A DNA stretch of 64,000 nt from the NCBI RefSeq assembly GCF_000719515.1, contig NZ_JOGR01000004.1:124001-188000 (forward strand). The letters are read 5' to 3'. Positions 51,701-59,221 of the stretch are shown here, piece after piece (position 1 is the first letter of the stretch; every line of letters starts with the position of its first letter). Position numbers and translations under genes: made by a program. Source of the stretch: Glycomyces sp. NRRL B-16210. GTDB taxonomy: Bacteria; Actinomycetota; Actinomycetes; Mycobacteriales; Micromonosporaceae. Under the pieces are notes generated by a model. The model had not been told where the DNA came from, ran no database searches, and was given only the letters and a program-made list of their open reading frames with translations.

Positions 51701-52009
51701 GGCCGGGAACGTGTATCCGGCGACGAGGGTCATCGCCGCGCCGAAGCCGGTGGGCTTGCCGCGCGAGAAGGTCAGGCCCGAGGTGTCGGCGTGGAGGCGG
51801 ATGCCGGTGAGGCGACGGCGCATGAGCACGGCCATGAACGCGTGCCCACCCTCGTGGGCGATGGTGACCAGGCCGCGGCTCCAGCGCCACACCGGCGCGT
51901 ACAGTACCGCGCCGGCGGCGACCGCCAGGCAGGCGAGCATGACGCCGGCGGGAGGGGCGCTCTGCGTCTGGGTCAGAGTGTCGATGACGGTCGCGAAGGG
52001 TGCCACTGA
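48782..52009 (+). CDS. hrpB: ATP-dependent helicase HrpB with an odd C-terminal extension
   Basis: A DEAH-type RNA helicase. Motif I is APPGTGKTT, motif II LDECHER (DECH, not DEVH), motif III SATA, motif VI QRAGRAGREG; the HA2 region and the HrpB C-terminal domain follow and end near residue 833 with RGRYPKHPWPEDPYAEAPTARVKRR. E. coli HrpB is about 810 residues, so the gene should stop near 51282. Instead the frame stays open to 52009, adding about 240 Arg/Gln/Glu-rich residues that are exactly antisense to the next gene. A TAG sits one base out of frame at 51282, so a small indel or a lost stop is likely. ATG 48782 is chosen over 48773; GAGAAT lies seven bases before it. Confidence 0.88.
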   Translation: MPQPPALPELPIREALPDLLDAVARTGTAVLAAPPGTGKTTLAPLALAGLIDAGATAVPRRVLVAEPRRLATRAAASRMAAILGEKVGERVGYQIRGDTRRSAATRVEVVTTGVLLNRLLADPELPGVDLVMLDECHERHLETDTASAFLAEARQVLRPDLAIVAASATADIGLWTALLGLAGAPAPAVSSEPMRHPVRMHWAPPRTRLNPPDGLRVDPRFLSHVAHVIGQALDTGIDTAAEGGAVGDVLVFLPGAAEIRRVAEQLAYLDSDVYPLHGSVSPAEQDRAMRAGERRRVVLATDIAESSLTVPGVRIVVDAGLARRPIVDHARGLPGLTTTNASRASTAQRAGRAGREGPGEVWRCWSEAEHGLRSAQPAPDIACSDLTAFRLQAACWGTPVEELALPGRPPAGAIEAAEATLVSLGAIDADGNATERGRTLAKVGLHPRLARALLDGAERVGSVKATEVAALLGLDRRGKGDDLLAQWRQLRAARDRPWRAEVARLARNVPSRDRSVSDDEAAATVIALAFPERVGRRQGGQWLTVAGTGAVSSEGSSLAGSEWLAIADADRSPGRAAALIRAAVPIDGELACELVGDERSERVEWDADRRDVVARKVRTLGAIEVASEPLREPDRALVAAALAEGLRREGLGLLRWSTDAKRLRERMAFCHERLGEPWADVSDAALTASTDWLEPWWSRARRRSDVERLPVGQALRNLLPWRAGIDETAPESLAVPSGREARVDYSGETPVLAVKLQEMFGARDTPRIAGVPVLLHLLSPAGRPLAVTADLKSFWEGPYREVRKEMRGRYPKHPWPEDPYAEAPTARVKRRPRLGQPAFKRQEHPGAPQGRGDRGDREQEDPAPGRDRRDPRELVGVRLARAAPAAAARAQLQHRLDRAEQQQPGPRVGRDGLHDRVAVPGRGEHARARHEQRQSAVPVADEHEHHRQEHQRDPQEQRDQARAGQSRRAEPERGRERVSGDEGHRRAEAGGLAAREGQARGVGVEADAGEATAHEHGHERVPTLVGDGDQAAAPAPHRRVQYRAGGDRQAGEHDAGGRGALRLGQSVDDGREGCH
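51281..52006 (-). CDS. M50-family-like membrane metalloprotease
   Basis: A 241-residue membrane protein of the peptidase M50B-like family. The zinc motif is in VTIAHEGGHAFMAVLM (HExxH as HEGGH), placed at the end of the first membrane pair; five or six segments follow. The conserved NPDG-like downstream motif of true site-2 proteases is not evident, so proteolysis is probable but unproven. The GTG at 52006 has GAGG upstream. Its whole length is antisense to the overlong hrpB frame; composition and clear membrane segments show this strand is the coding one. It is divergent from the gene at 52111. Confidence 0.85.
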   Translation of the reverse strand: MAPFATVIDTLTQTQSAPPAGVMLACLAVAAGAVLYAPVWRWSRGLVTIAHEGGHAFMAVLMRRRLTGIRLHADTSGLTFSRGKPTGFGAAMTLVAGYTFPAALGLGAAALTGAGLITLLLWITLVLLAVMLVFIRNWYGALALLVTGAGVFAATWYGNAIVQTVAAYAGAWLLLFGAVKPVLELGARRRRGRRSGQSDADQLAGITPVPAGGWIFLFSIATIAAALWGTWMLLPFESWLA

Positions 52010-52110
52010 ACCTCGGCTTCGGGGTGAATCGGACGCGCGGTGAAGGATGATCGTAGCCGCGCCCGTATGGTAGAGGGGGCAGAGGCACCTCCTCGTGGAA
52101 GGACCGCCCA

Positions 52111-52563
52111 ATGGGCACCGACGACCGCCCCGATCCGCATCTGAGCTTCCTCGAACTGACCGACCAGATCGTCGAGGACCTGGCGATGCACAACCTCAAG
52201 GCCCGCGAGAAGCTGCGGGAGGGGATCGCGTGGCTGGAGGCGCGGCGCGAGGGCGCGAACCCGGCCGAGAACGCCGACATCGAGATCCTGCTGGCGCAGT
52301 GCCACGACGCGCTCAAGCGGATGGAGTCGCTGCGGGGCACCTACCAGGACGTGCGAGCGATCAACGCGGCCGCGCACGCCGAGCACGTGGAGTGGCTGGA
52401 GAAGCGGATGCTCGGCGGCACCGAGTCGCCCGAGGAGATCCGGGTCCGGTCCAAGCGCCTCGAAGCGCTCCGCGAGGAGCGCCAGGCGCGGATAGGCGAA
52501 CTCCAGCGGCGCGCCCGCGAAACGCAGCGGCCGCCGACCGAGGAAGAGGGCGAGACCCGGTGA
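52111..52563 (+). CDS. Conserved helical protein of unknown function
   Basis: A 150-residue, strongly charged protein I do not recognise. LKAREKLREGIAWLEARREGANPAENADIEILLAQCHDALKRMESL and EEIRVRSKRLEALREERQARIGELQRRARE are long amphipathic helices, probably coiled coils; the tail is Glu/Pro-rich. No cysteine cluster, no membrane segment. A weak AAGGA precedes the ATG at 52111. It is divergent from the M50-like gene with about 100 bases between them. Confidence 0.65.
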   Translation: MGTDDRPDPHLSFLELTDQIVEDLAMHNLKAREKLREGIAWLEARREGANPAENADIEILLAQCHDALKRMESLRGTYQDVRAINAAAHAEHVEWLEKRMLGGTESPEEIRVRSKRLEALREERQARIGELQRRARETQRPPTEEEGETR

Positions 52564-52656
52564 AGGCCGCCGCCGGGAGCGGGCGATGACCTTGGCGCGC
52601 AAGGGTTCACCTGGTCGCGGGCCTGCCTGGGTCGATAACGTTTCGGCCACGATCCA

Positions 52657-52685
52657 TTGACATGCGCCGATCCTTTCGGTATGAA
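52657..52685 (+). promoter_or_regulatory. Promoter of the GH16 gene
   Basis: Consensus TTGACA (52657-52662), 17-base spacer, TATGAA (52680-52685). The start should fall near 52693, ten bases before the first operator, giving a leader of about 90 bases. Confidence 0.75.
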
Positions 52686-52702
52686 TGAGCCCTGGACCAA
52701 AT

Positions 52703-52718
52703 GAGAGAGCGCTCTCTC
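52703..52718. promoter_or_regulatory. LacI-type operator O1 of the glucan regulon
   Basis: GAGAGAGCGCTCTCTC is a perfect 16-base palindrome with central CG, placed about +10 to +25 relative to the GH16 promoter. Confidence 0.85.
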
Positions 52719-52745
52719 TTCTCGAACCTGATCCTGATCAGCATC

Positions 52746-52761
52746 GAGAGAGCGGTTTCTC
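52746..52761. promoter_or_regulatory. LacI-type operator O2 of the glucan regulon
   Basis: GAGAGAGCGGTTTCTC is an imperfect version of O1, 28 bases downstream in the GH16 leader. Confidence 0.65.
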
Positions 52762-52784
52762 AATGACCCGGCAAAGGAGCCGTC

Positions 52785-54209
52785 ATGGCTGAAGTTCAGA
52801 CCTCCGACCAACCTCGCAGCCGCCCGAGGCGGCGGCTCGCGCGCATCGTGACCGCCGCCGTCGCGGGCGCCGCGCTCGTCGCGGCGGCGGGCCTCGCCGT
52901 CACCAACGCCAGCGCCCAGACCGACGCCGAGGCCGCGCAGGCCTGGGACCTGGTGTGGGCCGACGAGTTCGACGGGCCGGCGGGGCAGCTGCCCTCCTCG
53001 GCGAACTGGCAGATCGACCTCGGGCACTCCTACCCCGGCGGGCCCGACAACTGGGGCACCGGCGAGATCGCCGCCCACACCGACGACCCCGCGAACCTGT
53101 CCCTGGACGGGTCGGGGAACCTCAAGATCACCGCGCTGCGCGACGGGTCCGGGCAGTGGACCTCCGCGCGGATCGAGACCAAGAAGACCGACTTCAAGGC
53201 CCCCGAGGGCGGCGCGCTGCGCATCGAGGGGCGCCTCCAGGTCCCGCAGGTGACCGGGGAGGCCGCGCTCGGCTACTGGCCCGCGTTCTGGGCCCTCGGC
53301 TCGCCGTACGCCGGGAACTACTGGAACTGGCCGGGCGTCGGCGAGTTCGACATCATGGAGAACGTCAACGGCGAGGACACCGTCCACGCCGTGCTGCACT
53401 GCGGCGTCGCCCCCGGCGGCCCGTGCGACGAGTTCAACGGCCTCGGCGCGACCACCCAGTGCGGCGGCTCCTGCCACGACGGCTTCCACACCTACGCGTT
53501 CGAGTGGGACGAGTCGGGTTCGGCCGGCCAGTTGCGCTGGTACGCCGACGACCAGCTGTTCCACACCATCGACGAGACGGACCTCCCCGCCGACACGTGG
53601 GCCGAGATGACCGAGCACGCCGGCTACTTCGTCCTGCTGAACCTGGCGATGGGCGGGGCCTTCCCCGACGGCGTCTCCGGGCAGGTGACGCCGACCGCGG
53701 CCACCGAGCCGGGCCACTCGATGCTCGTGGACTACGTCCGCGTCTACACCTCGGGCGGTTCGGGAGAGCCGACCGACGAGCCCACGACCGACGAGCCGAC
53801 CACCCCGGGCGTCGGCGTGCGCGACGCGTACACCGCGATCGAGACGACCTCCTTCGACGCGTCCTCGGGCGTGGCGACGAGCGGCGGCGCGATCGGCCCG
53901 CTCGGCGACGGCGACTGGGTCCGCTACGACGGCGTCGACTTCGGATCGAGCAGTCCGCTCGACTTCGTCGCCACGGTCGCCTCCGGCGCCGGCGGCGGCG
54001 TGAGCGGCCTGGTCGAGGTCCGGATCGACTCGGCCACGGCGAGCCCGATCGGCTCGTTCGCCGTCGCGAACACCGGCGGGTGGACCTCCTGGCAGGACGT
54101 CCCCGGCAACGTCGACGCCGTGACCGGGGTCCACGACGTGTTCCTCACGTTCACCTCCGGCCAGCCGGAGGCCTTCGTGTCGGTCGATCAGTTCCTGTTC
54201 CGGCACTGA
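52785..54209 (+). CDS. Secreted endo-beta-1,3-glucanase, GH16 with CBM6-like module
   Basis: A 474-residue exported glucanase. An Arg-rich N-terminus and hydrophobic segment (residues 16-44) form a signal peptide ending near ASA-QT. The GH16 domain (about 53-320) carries the catalytic motif GEFDIMEN with E187 as nucleophile, D189 and E192 as acid/base; the extra residue (ExDxxE) is typical of laminarinases. A Thr/Pro/Glu linker (about 325-345) joins a CBM6-like module (345-474: DWVRYDGVDFG, GGWTSWQDV, GVHDVFLTFTSG). AAAGGAG precedes the ATG. Acts outside the cell on laminarin-type glucan to feed the importer next door. Confidence 0.94.
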   Translation: MAEVQTSDQPRSRPRRRLARIVTAAVAGAALVAAAGLAVTNASAQTDAEAAQAWDLVWADEFDGPAGQLPSSANWQIDLGHSYPGGPDNWGTGEIAAHTDDPANLSLDGSGNLKITALRDGSGQWTSARIETKKTDFKAPEGGALRIEGRLQVPQVTGEAALGYWPAFWALGSPYAGNYWNWPGVGEFDIMENVNGEDTVHAVLHCGVAPGGPCDEFNGLGATTQCGGSCHDGFHTYAFEWDESGSAGQLRWYADDQLFHTIDETDLPADTWAEMTEHAGYFVLLNLAMGGAFPDGVSGQVTPTAATEPGHSMLVDYVRVYTSGGSGEPTDEPTTDEPTTPGVGVRDAYTAIETTSFDASSGVATSGGAIGPLGDGDWVRYDGVDFGSSSPLDFVATVASGAGGGVSGLVEVRIDSATASPIGSFAVANTGGWTSWQDVPGNVDAVTGVHDVFLTFTSGQPEAFVSVDQFLFRH

Positions 54210-54223
54210 TCGACCGGCCGGTG

Positions 54224-54253
54224 GGGCCGCCGCGCCCGCAAGCGCGGCGGCCC
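54224..54253 (+). terminator. Terminator after the GH16 gene
   Basis: GGGCCGCCGCGC and GCGCGGCGGCCC form a perfect 12-bp stem around CCGCAA, 15 bases past the stop. Confidence 0.75.
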
Positions 54254-54293
54254 TGCCGGAGGAAAGAGCGCCGGGCGGCTTCCCCTTCCGTCC

Positions 54294-54307
54294 AGAGAGC
54301 GCTCTCT
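54294..54307. promoter_or_regulatory. LacI-type operator before the glucan importer operon
   Basis: AGAGAGCGCTCTCT, a perfect 14-base palindrome identical to the core of O1 at 52703. It lies 122 bases before the binding-protein start and ties the importer to the same regulator. Confidence 0.85.
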
Positions 54308-54429
54308 CCTTCCCAGTCACGTAAGCCGGGTCCGACCGCTTCCGGCGGCGGCCGGCCCGGCACTCCCCCGCGGCCCCGCGTCCCGTGCGGCGCAGCGGAT
54401 CCCTCATCCACCGATTAGGAGACAGATTG

Positions 54430-55695
54430 ATGAGCAACAGACCGACCCGCGCCGCCCTCGCGGCCGTCGCCGCCGCGGCGATGGTCGCCGCCGGGACCGC
54501 CGCGTGCTCCGGCGAGGACGACGGCACGATCACCCTGAGCGTGGGCCTGTTCGGCGACTTCGGCTTCGGCCCGCTCTACGAGGAGTACACCGCGCTCCAC
54601 CCGGAGATCAAGTTCGAGGAGCGCATCGCCGAGTTCGCCGACCACCACACCGGGCTCACCACCCACCTGGCGACCGGCTCGGGCGCCTCCGACATCGAGG
54701 CGGTCGAGGTCGGCTACATCTCGCAGTACACCGCCCAGCCCGACCGCTTCCACAACCTCCTCGACCTCGGCGCCGACGAGCTCGAGGGCCAGTGGCTGGA
54801 CTGGAAGTGGCAGCAGGCACTCTCGTCCGACGGCGGGGCCCTCATCGGCCTCGGCACCGACGTGGGCGGCATGGCCATGTGCTACCGCACCGACCTGTTC
54901 GAGGCCGCCGGGCTCCCGGTCGACCGCGACGAGGTCTCGGCCCTGTGGGAGGAGTCCTGGGAGGACTACGTGGCCGTGGGCCACCAGTACTCGGCGGCCA
55001 CCGACGGCGGCTTCTTCTTCGAGTCCTCGGGGAACATGTTCCGCGCCATGGTCGAGCAGGCCCCCGAAGGCGTGTACGACCGCGAGAATAATCTCATCGT
55101 CGAGTCCAACCCGGCGATCGGCGAGGCCTGGGAGCTGACCGTGGAGGCCATCGAGGCGGGCATGTCCAACCGCCTCCAGGCCTGGACCCCCGAATGGAAC
55201 GCCGGGTTCAACGAGGGCACCTTCGCGACCATCATCTGCCCGGCCTGGATGACCTCCTACATCGAGACGAACGCGCCCGACGCCTCCGGCCTGTGGGACA
55301 TCGCCACGGTCCCCGGCGGGGCCGGCAACATGGGCGGCTCGCACCTGGTCCTGCCCGCCCAGGGCGAGCACCCCGAGGAGGCCTACGCCTTCATCGAGTG
55401 GCTCACCGCCCCCGAGCAGCAGCAGAAGGTGTTCGAGTCGACCGGGAACTTCCCGTCCACGCCCGCGCTGTACGAGGACGAGGCGCTGACCGGGCTGAGC
55501 AAGGCCTACTTCAACGACGCGCCGGTCGGCCAGATCTTCACCGAGGCCGCCCAGAACGTGCAGCCGCAGTACCAGGGCCCGCTCCAGGGCGACGTGCTGG
55601 CGACCATCGGCCAGGGCCTCGGCCGGATCGAGGAGGGCGCCCAGTCCCCTGAGGAGGCCTGGGCCCAGGTTCTGAACGACCTCGAATCGTTCTAG
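54430..55695 (+). CDS. Sugar ABC transporter binding lipoprotein (beta-glucan locus)
   Basis: A 421-residue CUT1 binding protein. The signal peptide ends in the lipobox GTAAC with Cys26. Typical elements are GLFGDFGFGPLYEEYTALHPEIKFEE near the start, GLGTDVGGMAMCYRTDLFEAAGLP and AYAFIEWLTAPEQQQKVFESTGNFPST near the end. TTAGGAG precedes the ATG at 54430. Ligand is inferred as beta-1,3-gluco-oligosaccharides (laminaribiose and longer) from the neighbouring glucanase and the shared operator. Confidence 0.92.
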   Translation: MSNRPTRAALAAVAAAAMVAAGTAACSGEDDGTITLSVGLFGDFGFGPLYEEYTALHPEIKFEERIAEFADHHTGLTTHLATGSGASDIEAVEVGYISQYTAQPDRFHNLLDLGADELEGQWLDWKWQQALSSDGGALIGLGTDVGGMAMCYRTDLFEAAGLPVDRDEVSALWEESWEDYVAVGHQYSAATDGGFFFESSGNMFRAMVEQAPEGVYDRENNLIVESNPAIGEAWELTVEAIEAGMSNRLQAWTPEWNAGFNEGTFATIICPAWMTSYIETNAPDASGLWDIATVPGGAGNMGGSHLVLPAQGEHPEEAYAFIEWLTAPEQQQKVFESTGNFPSTPALYEDEALTGLSKAYFNDAPVGQIFTEAAQNVQPQYQGPLQGDVLATIGQGLGRIEEGAQSPEEAWAQVLNDLESF

Positions 55696-55703
55696 CCCCG
55701 GTC

Positions 55704-55727
55704 GCTCGGCGCCTCTGAGCGCCGAGC
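55704..55727 (+). promoter_or_regulatory. Intercistronic hairpin between binding protein and permeases
   Basis: GCTCGGCGC and GCGCCGAGC pair perfectly around CTCTGA, nine bases past the binding-protein stop; a second, longer-range pairing (GGACCCGCGGGGCC near 55732 with GGCCCCGCGGGTCC near 55774) follows. Such hairpins raise binding-protein mRNA relative to the permeases. Confidence 0.65.
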
Positions 55728-55826
55728 GGCCGGACCCGCGGGGCCGGCCCGGACCAGCTGCTCGAAACCGGCAGGCCCCGCGGGTCCGCACGCCCCACCC
55801 GTCCACCGAACCGTGAAAGCGAACCG

Positions 55827-56804
55827 ATGACCGTCGCCGACAAGGGAACCGCCGGGAGCACCGCCCCGCCCGCCCCCACCGGTCGGGAACGCCGCCAGCA
55901 CCGGCGCTACCGCCTCGACCTCCACGCCTCCCCGTACCTGTACATCGCCCCGTTCTTCGTGCTGTTCGCCGTGTTCGGGCTCTTCCCGCTCGGCTTCACC
56001 GCGTGGGTCTCCACCCACGAGTGGAGCCTGCTCTCCGACGAGCACGTCTTCGTCGGCGTCGGCAACTACGAGACCCTCCTGACCGACCCGTACTTCTGGA
56101 ACGCGCTCGGCAACACCCTCTCGATCCTGCTGCTCGCCACCGTCCCGCAACTGCTCGCCGCGCTCCTGCTCGCCCACGTGCTCACCCAGCGCCTGCGCGG
56201 CCAAACGTTCTGGCGCATGGGGATGCTCCTGCCGAACGTCGCCTCCGTGGTCGCCGTCGCGGTCATCTTCAGCCAGTTGTTCGGCCGCGACTTCGGCCTC
56301 ATCAACTGGGTCCTCGACTCCCTCGGGGCCGGGCGGATCGACTGGCAGGCCGGCACCGCCTCCTCGCACGTCGCCATCGCGGTCATGGTGGCGTGGAAGT
56401 GGACCGGCTACAACGCCCTCATCTACCTCGCCGCGATGCAGGCGGTCCCCCGCGAGGTCTACGAGGCCGCCCACCTCGACGGCGCCTCGCGGCTCCAGCA
56501 GCTCTTCCTCATCACCGTGCCGATGATCCGCCCGACCATCGTCTTCACCGTGATCGTCTCGACCATCTACGGGCTCCAGATCTTCGCCGAACCGCAGCTG
56601 TTCGGCGGCGGCGGGCCCAACGGGGTCACCGGCGGCGCCTCCCGCCAGTTCCAGACCCTCACCCTCTACCTGTACGAGCACGGGTTCAACCGCGGCTTCC
56701 AGTTCGGCTACGCCTCGGCCGTGGCCTGGACGATGTTCGCCGTGATCGTCCTCATCGCCCTGCTCAACTACCTGTTCCTCCGCCGCATCAGGAGCGCTTC
56801 ATGA
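55827..56804 (+). CDS. Sugar ABC transporter permease, MalF type (beta-glucan locus)
   Basis: A 325-residue CUT1 permease with six membrane segments after a 35-residue cytoplasmic N-terminus. The EAA loop reads EVYEAAHLDGASRLQQLFLITVP. No strong ribosome site precedes the ATG at 55827. It follows the binding-protein gene by 131 bases holding hairpins, and its end overlaps the MalG-type gene. Confidence 0.92.
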   Translation: MTVADKGTAGSTAPPAPTGRERRQHRRYRLDLHASPYLYIAPFFVLFAVFGLFPLGFTAWVSTHEWSLLSDEHVFVGVGNYETLLTDPYFWNALGNTLSILLLATVPQLLAALLLAHVLTQRLRGQTFWRMGMLLPNVASVVAVAVIFSQLFGRDFGLINWVLDSLGAGRIDWQAGTASSHVAIAVMVAWKWTGYNALIYLAAMQAVPREVYEAAHLDGASRLQQLFLITVPMIRPTIVFTVIVSTIYGLQIFAEPQLFGGGGPNGVTGGASRQFQTLTLYLYEHGFNRGFQFGYASAVAWTMFAVIVLIALLNYLFLRRIRSAS

Positions 56805-57745
56805 GCCCCCGAACCACGCAAGCGACCGCCGAGCCCGCGGCCCCGGGCCGCGCCGAGGCGGCAGACGCCCCGACCGCGCCGACCCCGCGCCAGGGCCGCC
56901 GGTCCCGGGCCCGCCTGCGGCTCCTGCGCGAGCAGCCCGGCCGGCTCGCCTACCTCACCCTCGTCGCGGTGCTGTTCTTCTCGGGGTTCCCGCTGTACTA
57001 CAGCTTCGTGGTCGCCTCCCGCGACAACTCGGCGCTCGCGTCGATCCCGCCGCCGGTGCTGCCGGGCGCGAACCTCGTCGAGAACGTCCAGCGGGTCTTC
57101 GCGACCGTGCCGTTCGGCACCGCGCTGGTCAACTCGGTCATCGTGAGCGCCACCGTCACCGTCTCGGTGGTGTTCTTCTCCACGCTCGCCGGGTTCGCGT
57201 TCGCGAAGCTGAAGTTCAAGGGCACCAAGGTGCTCCTGGTCGCGGTGGTGGCGACGATGATGGTGCCGATGCAACTCGGCGTGATCCCGCTGTACATGCT
57301 CATGATCGAGCTGGAGTGGACGGACACGCTGTGGGCGGTCATCGCCCCGGGCCTGGTCAACGCGTTCGGGGTCTTCTTCATGACCCAGTACCTGCGCGGC
57401 GCGCTGCCCGGCTCCCTCATCGAGTCGGCCCGGGTGGACGGGGCCTCGACGTTCCGGATCTTCTGGCAGATCGTCATGCCCGCCGCGCGGCCCGCCGCCG
57501 TGGTGCTCGGGGTCCTGACGTTCCTGACCGCCTGGAACGACTACTTCTGGCCGCTCATCGTGCTCTCCAGCCCGAAGCAGTACACCGTCCAGGTCGCGCT
57601 GTCGACCCTCAGCGGCGGGTACGTCACCGACCAGTCGTTGGTGCTCACCGGGACGATGCTGGCTACGCTTCCTCTGCTGGCGGTGTTCGCGCTCTTGGGC
57701 AGGTACATGATCAGCGGGATCATGCAAGGCGCGGTCAAAGGCTGA
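56801..57745 (+). CDS. Sugar ABC transporter permease, MalG type (beta-glucan locus)
   Basis: A 314-residue CUT1 permease. A Pro/Ala/Arg-rich N-terminus of about 45 residues precedes six segments; the EAA loop is SLIESARVDGASTFRIFWQIVMP and the protein ends in GIMQGAVKG. The ATG at 56801 overlaps the upstream stop and has AGGAGCG upstream. No ATPase gene accompanies it, as in the rhamnose importer, so both may share one ATPase. Confidence 0.92.
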   Translation: MSPRTTQATAEPAAPGRAEAADAPTAPTPRQGRRSRARLRLLREQPGRLAYLTLVAVLFFSGFPLYYSFVVASRDNSALASIPPPVLPGANLVENVQRVFATVPFGTALVNSVIVSATVTVSVVFFSTLAGFAFAKLKFKGTKVLLVAVVATMMVPMQLGVIPLYMLMIELEWTDTLWAVIAPGLVNAFGVFFMTQYLRGALPGSLIESARVDGASTFRIFWQIVMPAARPAAVVLGVLTFLTAWNDYFWPLIVLSSPKQYTVQVALSTLSGGYVTDQSLVLTGTMLATLPLLAVFALLGRYMISGIMQGAVKG

Positions 57746-57761
57746 GACGGAGGCGGACGGA

Positions 57762-58802
57762 ATGCGGCAAACGGAAGCGGGGCCGGGCGGACCGGTGCGG
57801 GGGCCCCGCCAGGGCCGGCCGACCCTGGAAGAGGTCGCCGAGCGGGCGGGCGTGTCGCGCGCGACGGTCTCCCGGGTCGTCAACGGGCAGACCACGGTCG
57901 CCGAGGACCTGCGGGAGGCGGTCGAGGCGGCCGCGGCCGAACTCGGCTACGTGCCGCACGCCGCGGCGCGGTCGCTGGTGACCCACCGGACCGACTCGGT
58001 CGCGCTCATCCTCCCCGAGTCGCCCAACCGGGTCTTCTCCGACGACCAGTTCTTCCCCAGCGTCATCCGCGGCGTCGCCGGCGAGCTCGACGCGGCCGGG
58101 AAGCTCCTGGTGCTGCTGACGACCGGATCGGCCGAGGCGCGCTCGCGCGCCGAGCGGTACGCGGTCGGCGGGCACGTCGACGGGGTCATGTTCGCCTCGC
58201 TCCACGACGCGGACCTGCTGCCGGAGCTGATGCTGCGGCGCGGGGTCCCGGTGGTGTGCAACGGGCTCCCGCAGGTGGAGGCCCCGTGCATCGACGTCGA
58301 CCACGAGGGCGGGGTGCGCGCCGCGGTCGAGCACCTGCTGGCCAAGGGCCGCAGGCGCATCGCCACGGTCGCCGGACCGCAGGACATGGTCGCGGGGCGG
58401 GCGAGACTGGGCGGCTACAGGGACGCGCTCGCGGCGGCCGACCGGCGCGCGATCGTGGCGGTCGGCGACTTCACGGCCGAGTCGGGCCACGCGGGGATGC
58501 GGCAGCTGCTCGCCGACGAGCCCGACCTCGACGCGGTGTTCGTCGCCTCCGACCTCATGGCGCACGGCGCGCTCCAGGCGCTGCGCGAGGCCGGGCGGCG
58601 CGTGCCCGAGGACGTGGCGGTGGTCGGCTTCGACGACATCGCCCTCGCCTCGTTCTGCGACCCGCCGTTGACGACGGTGCGCCAGCCGATCGTGGAGATC
58701 GGCCGGCATCTGGCCCGGATCATGCTGCGGCTGCTGGAGGGCGAGGCGGTCGAGCCGCTCACGATCCTGCCCACGGAGCTGGTGATCCGCGAGTCCGCCT
58801 GA
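57762..58802 (+). CDS. LacI-family regulator of the beta-glucan regulon
   Basis: A 346-residue repressor. After a Gly/Pro-rich start, the helix-turn-helix is TLEEVAERAGVSRATVSRVVNG with hinge ELGYVPHAAARSLVTHRT; the sugar domain follows and ends LTTVRQPIVEIGRHLARIMLRLL. GACGGAGG precedes the ATG, 16 bases after the permease stop, so it is in the importer operon. The three GAGAGCGCTCTC-type sites upstream of the glucanase and importer are its likely operators, including autoregulation through the operon promoter. Confidence 0.92.
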   Translation: MRQTEAGPGGPVRGPRQGRPTLEEVAERAGVSRATVSRVVNGQTTVAEDLREAVEAAAAELGYVPHAAARSLVTHRTDSVALILPESPNRVFSDDQFFPSVIRGVAGELDAAGKLLVLLTTGSAEARSRAERYAVGGHVDGVMFASLHDADLLPELMLRRGVPVVCNGLPQVEAPCIDVDHEGGVRAAVEHLLAKGRRRIATVAGPQDMVAGRARLGGYRDALAAADRRAIVAVGDFTAESGHAGMRQLLADEPDLDAVFVASDLMAHGALQALREAGRRVPEDVAVVGFDDIALASFCDPPLTTVRQPIVEIGRHLARIMLRLLEGEAVEPLTILPTELVIRESA

Positions 58803-58880
58803 CCTTCTGCGGACTCGCGGGAGCGGGCCCGGTCGCCCGAGCCCGCTCGTTAATGGCCCTGAGGCCTGAGAATTCGGATG

Positions 58881-58924
58881 AGACCGCTGTCCGGGTGCGC
58901 CTCTGCGCGCGTCCGGCAGCGGTC
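58881..58924. terminator. Bidirectional terminator between LacI and small membrane protein genes
   Basis: AGACCGCTG at 58881 pairs with CAGCGGTCT at 58918-58924 and inner CCGG/GCGC stretches extend the stem with bulges. It lies between convergent genes and serves both. Confidence 0.65.
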
Positions 58925-58927
58925 TTG

Positions 58928-59071
58928 CTAGGTGAAGATGCTCACCCCACCGGGGCCGACCAGGAGGCCGACGATGATGACGACGATACCGAGCAGGAGC
59001 TGTCCTCGGAAGATCATCCAGATGCCGTAGACGACCAGGATGACCGCGAGGATCCAAAGAATCAATGCCAT
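58928..59071 (-). CDS. Small GPGG-motif membrane protein
   Basis: A 47-residue protein, MALILWILAVILVVYGIWM then a short loop with Arg, a second hydrophobic segment GIVVIIVGLLV and the end GPGGVSIFT. Tiny two-segment proteins with this exact kind of GPGG tail occur across Streptomyces and relatives; their function is unknown to me. The ATG at 59071 has TACACC six bases upstream and no ribosome site, so the mRNA is probably leaderless. Confidence 0.8.
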   Translation of the reverse strand: MALILWILAVILVVYGIWMIFRGQLLLGIVVIIVGLLVGPGGVSIFT

Positions 59072-59147
59072 GCAACGGGTGTACCCGAGTGCCGCATAAA
59101 TATGTCCACATTCCAAAAACTCCTCGGCCGCCACGCGTGAGAAACCG

Positions 59148-59193
59148 ATTCGGGCCGCTCCCCGGCCCGGCCGCGGCGCAGGAGCGGCCGAAT
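59148..59193. other. Long inverted repeat upstream of the polymerase-like gene
   Basis: ATTCGGGCCGCTCC and GGAGCGGCCGAAT pair with one bulged G around a 19-base GC-rich loop. It lies between divergent genes and could be an mRNA leader hairpin or a binding site. Confidence 0.45.
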
Positions 59194-59221
59194 TGTCACA
59201 GGCGCGTGATCCACTTGTCGT

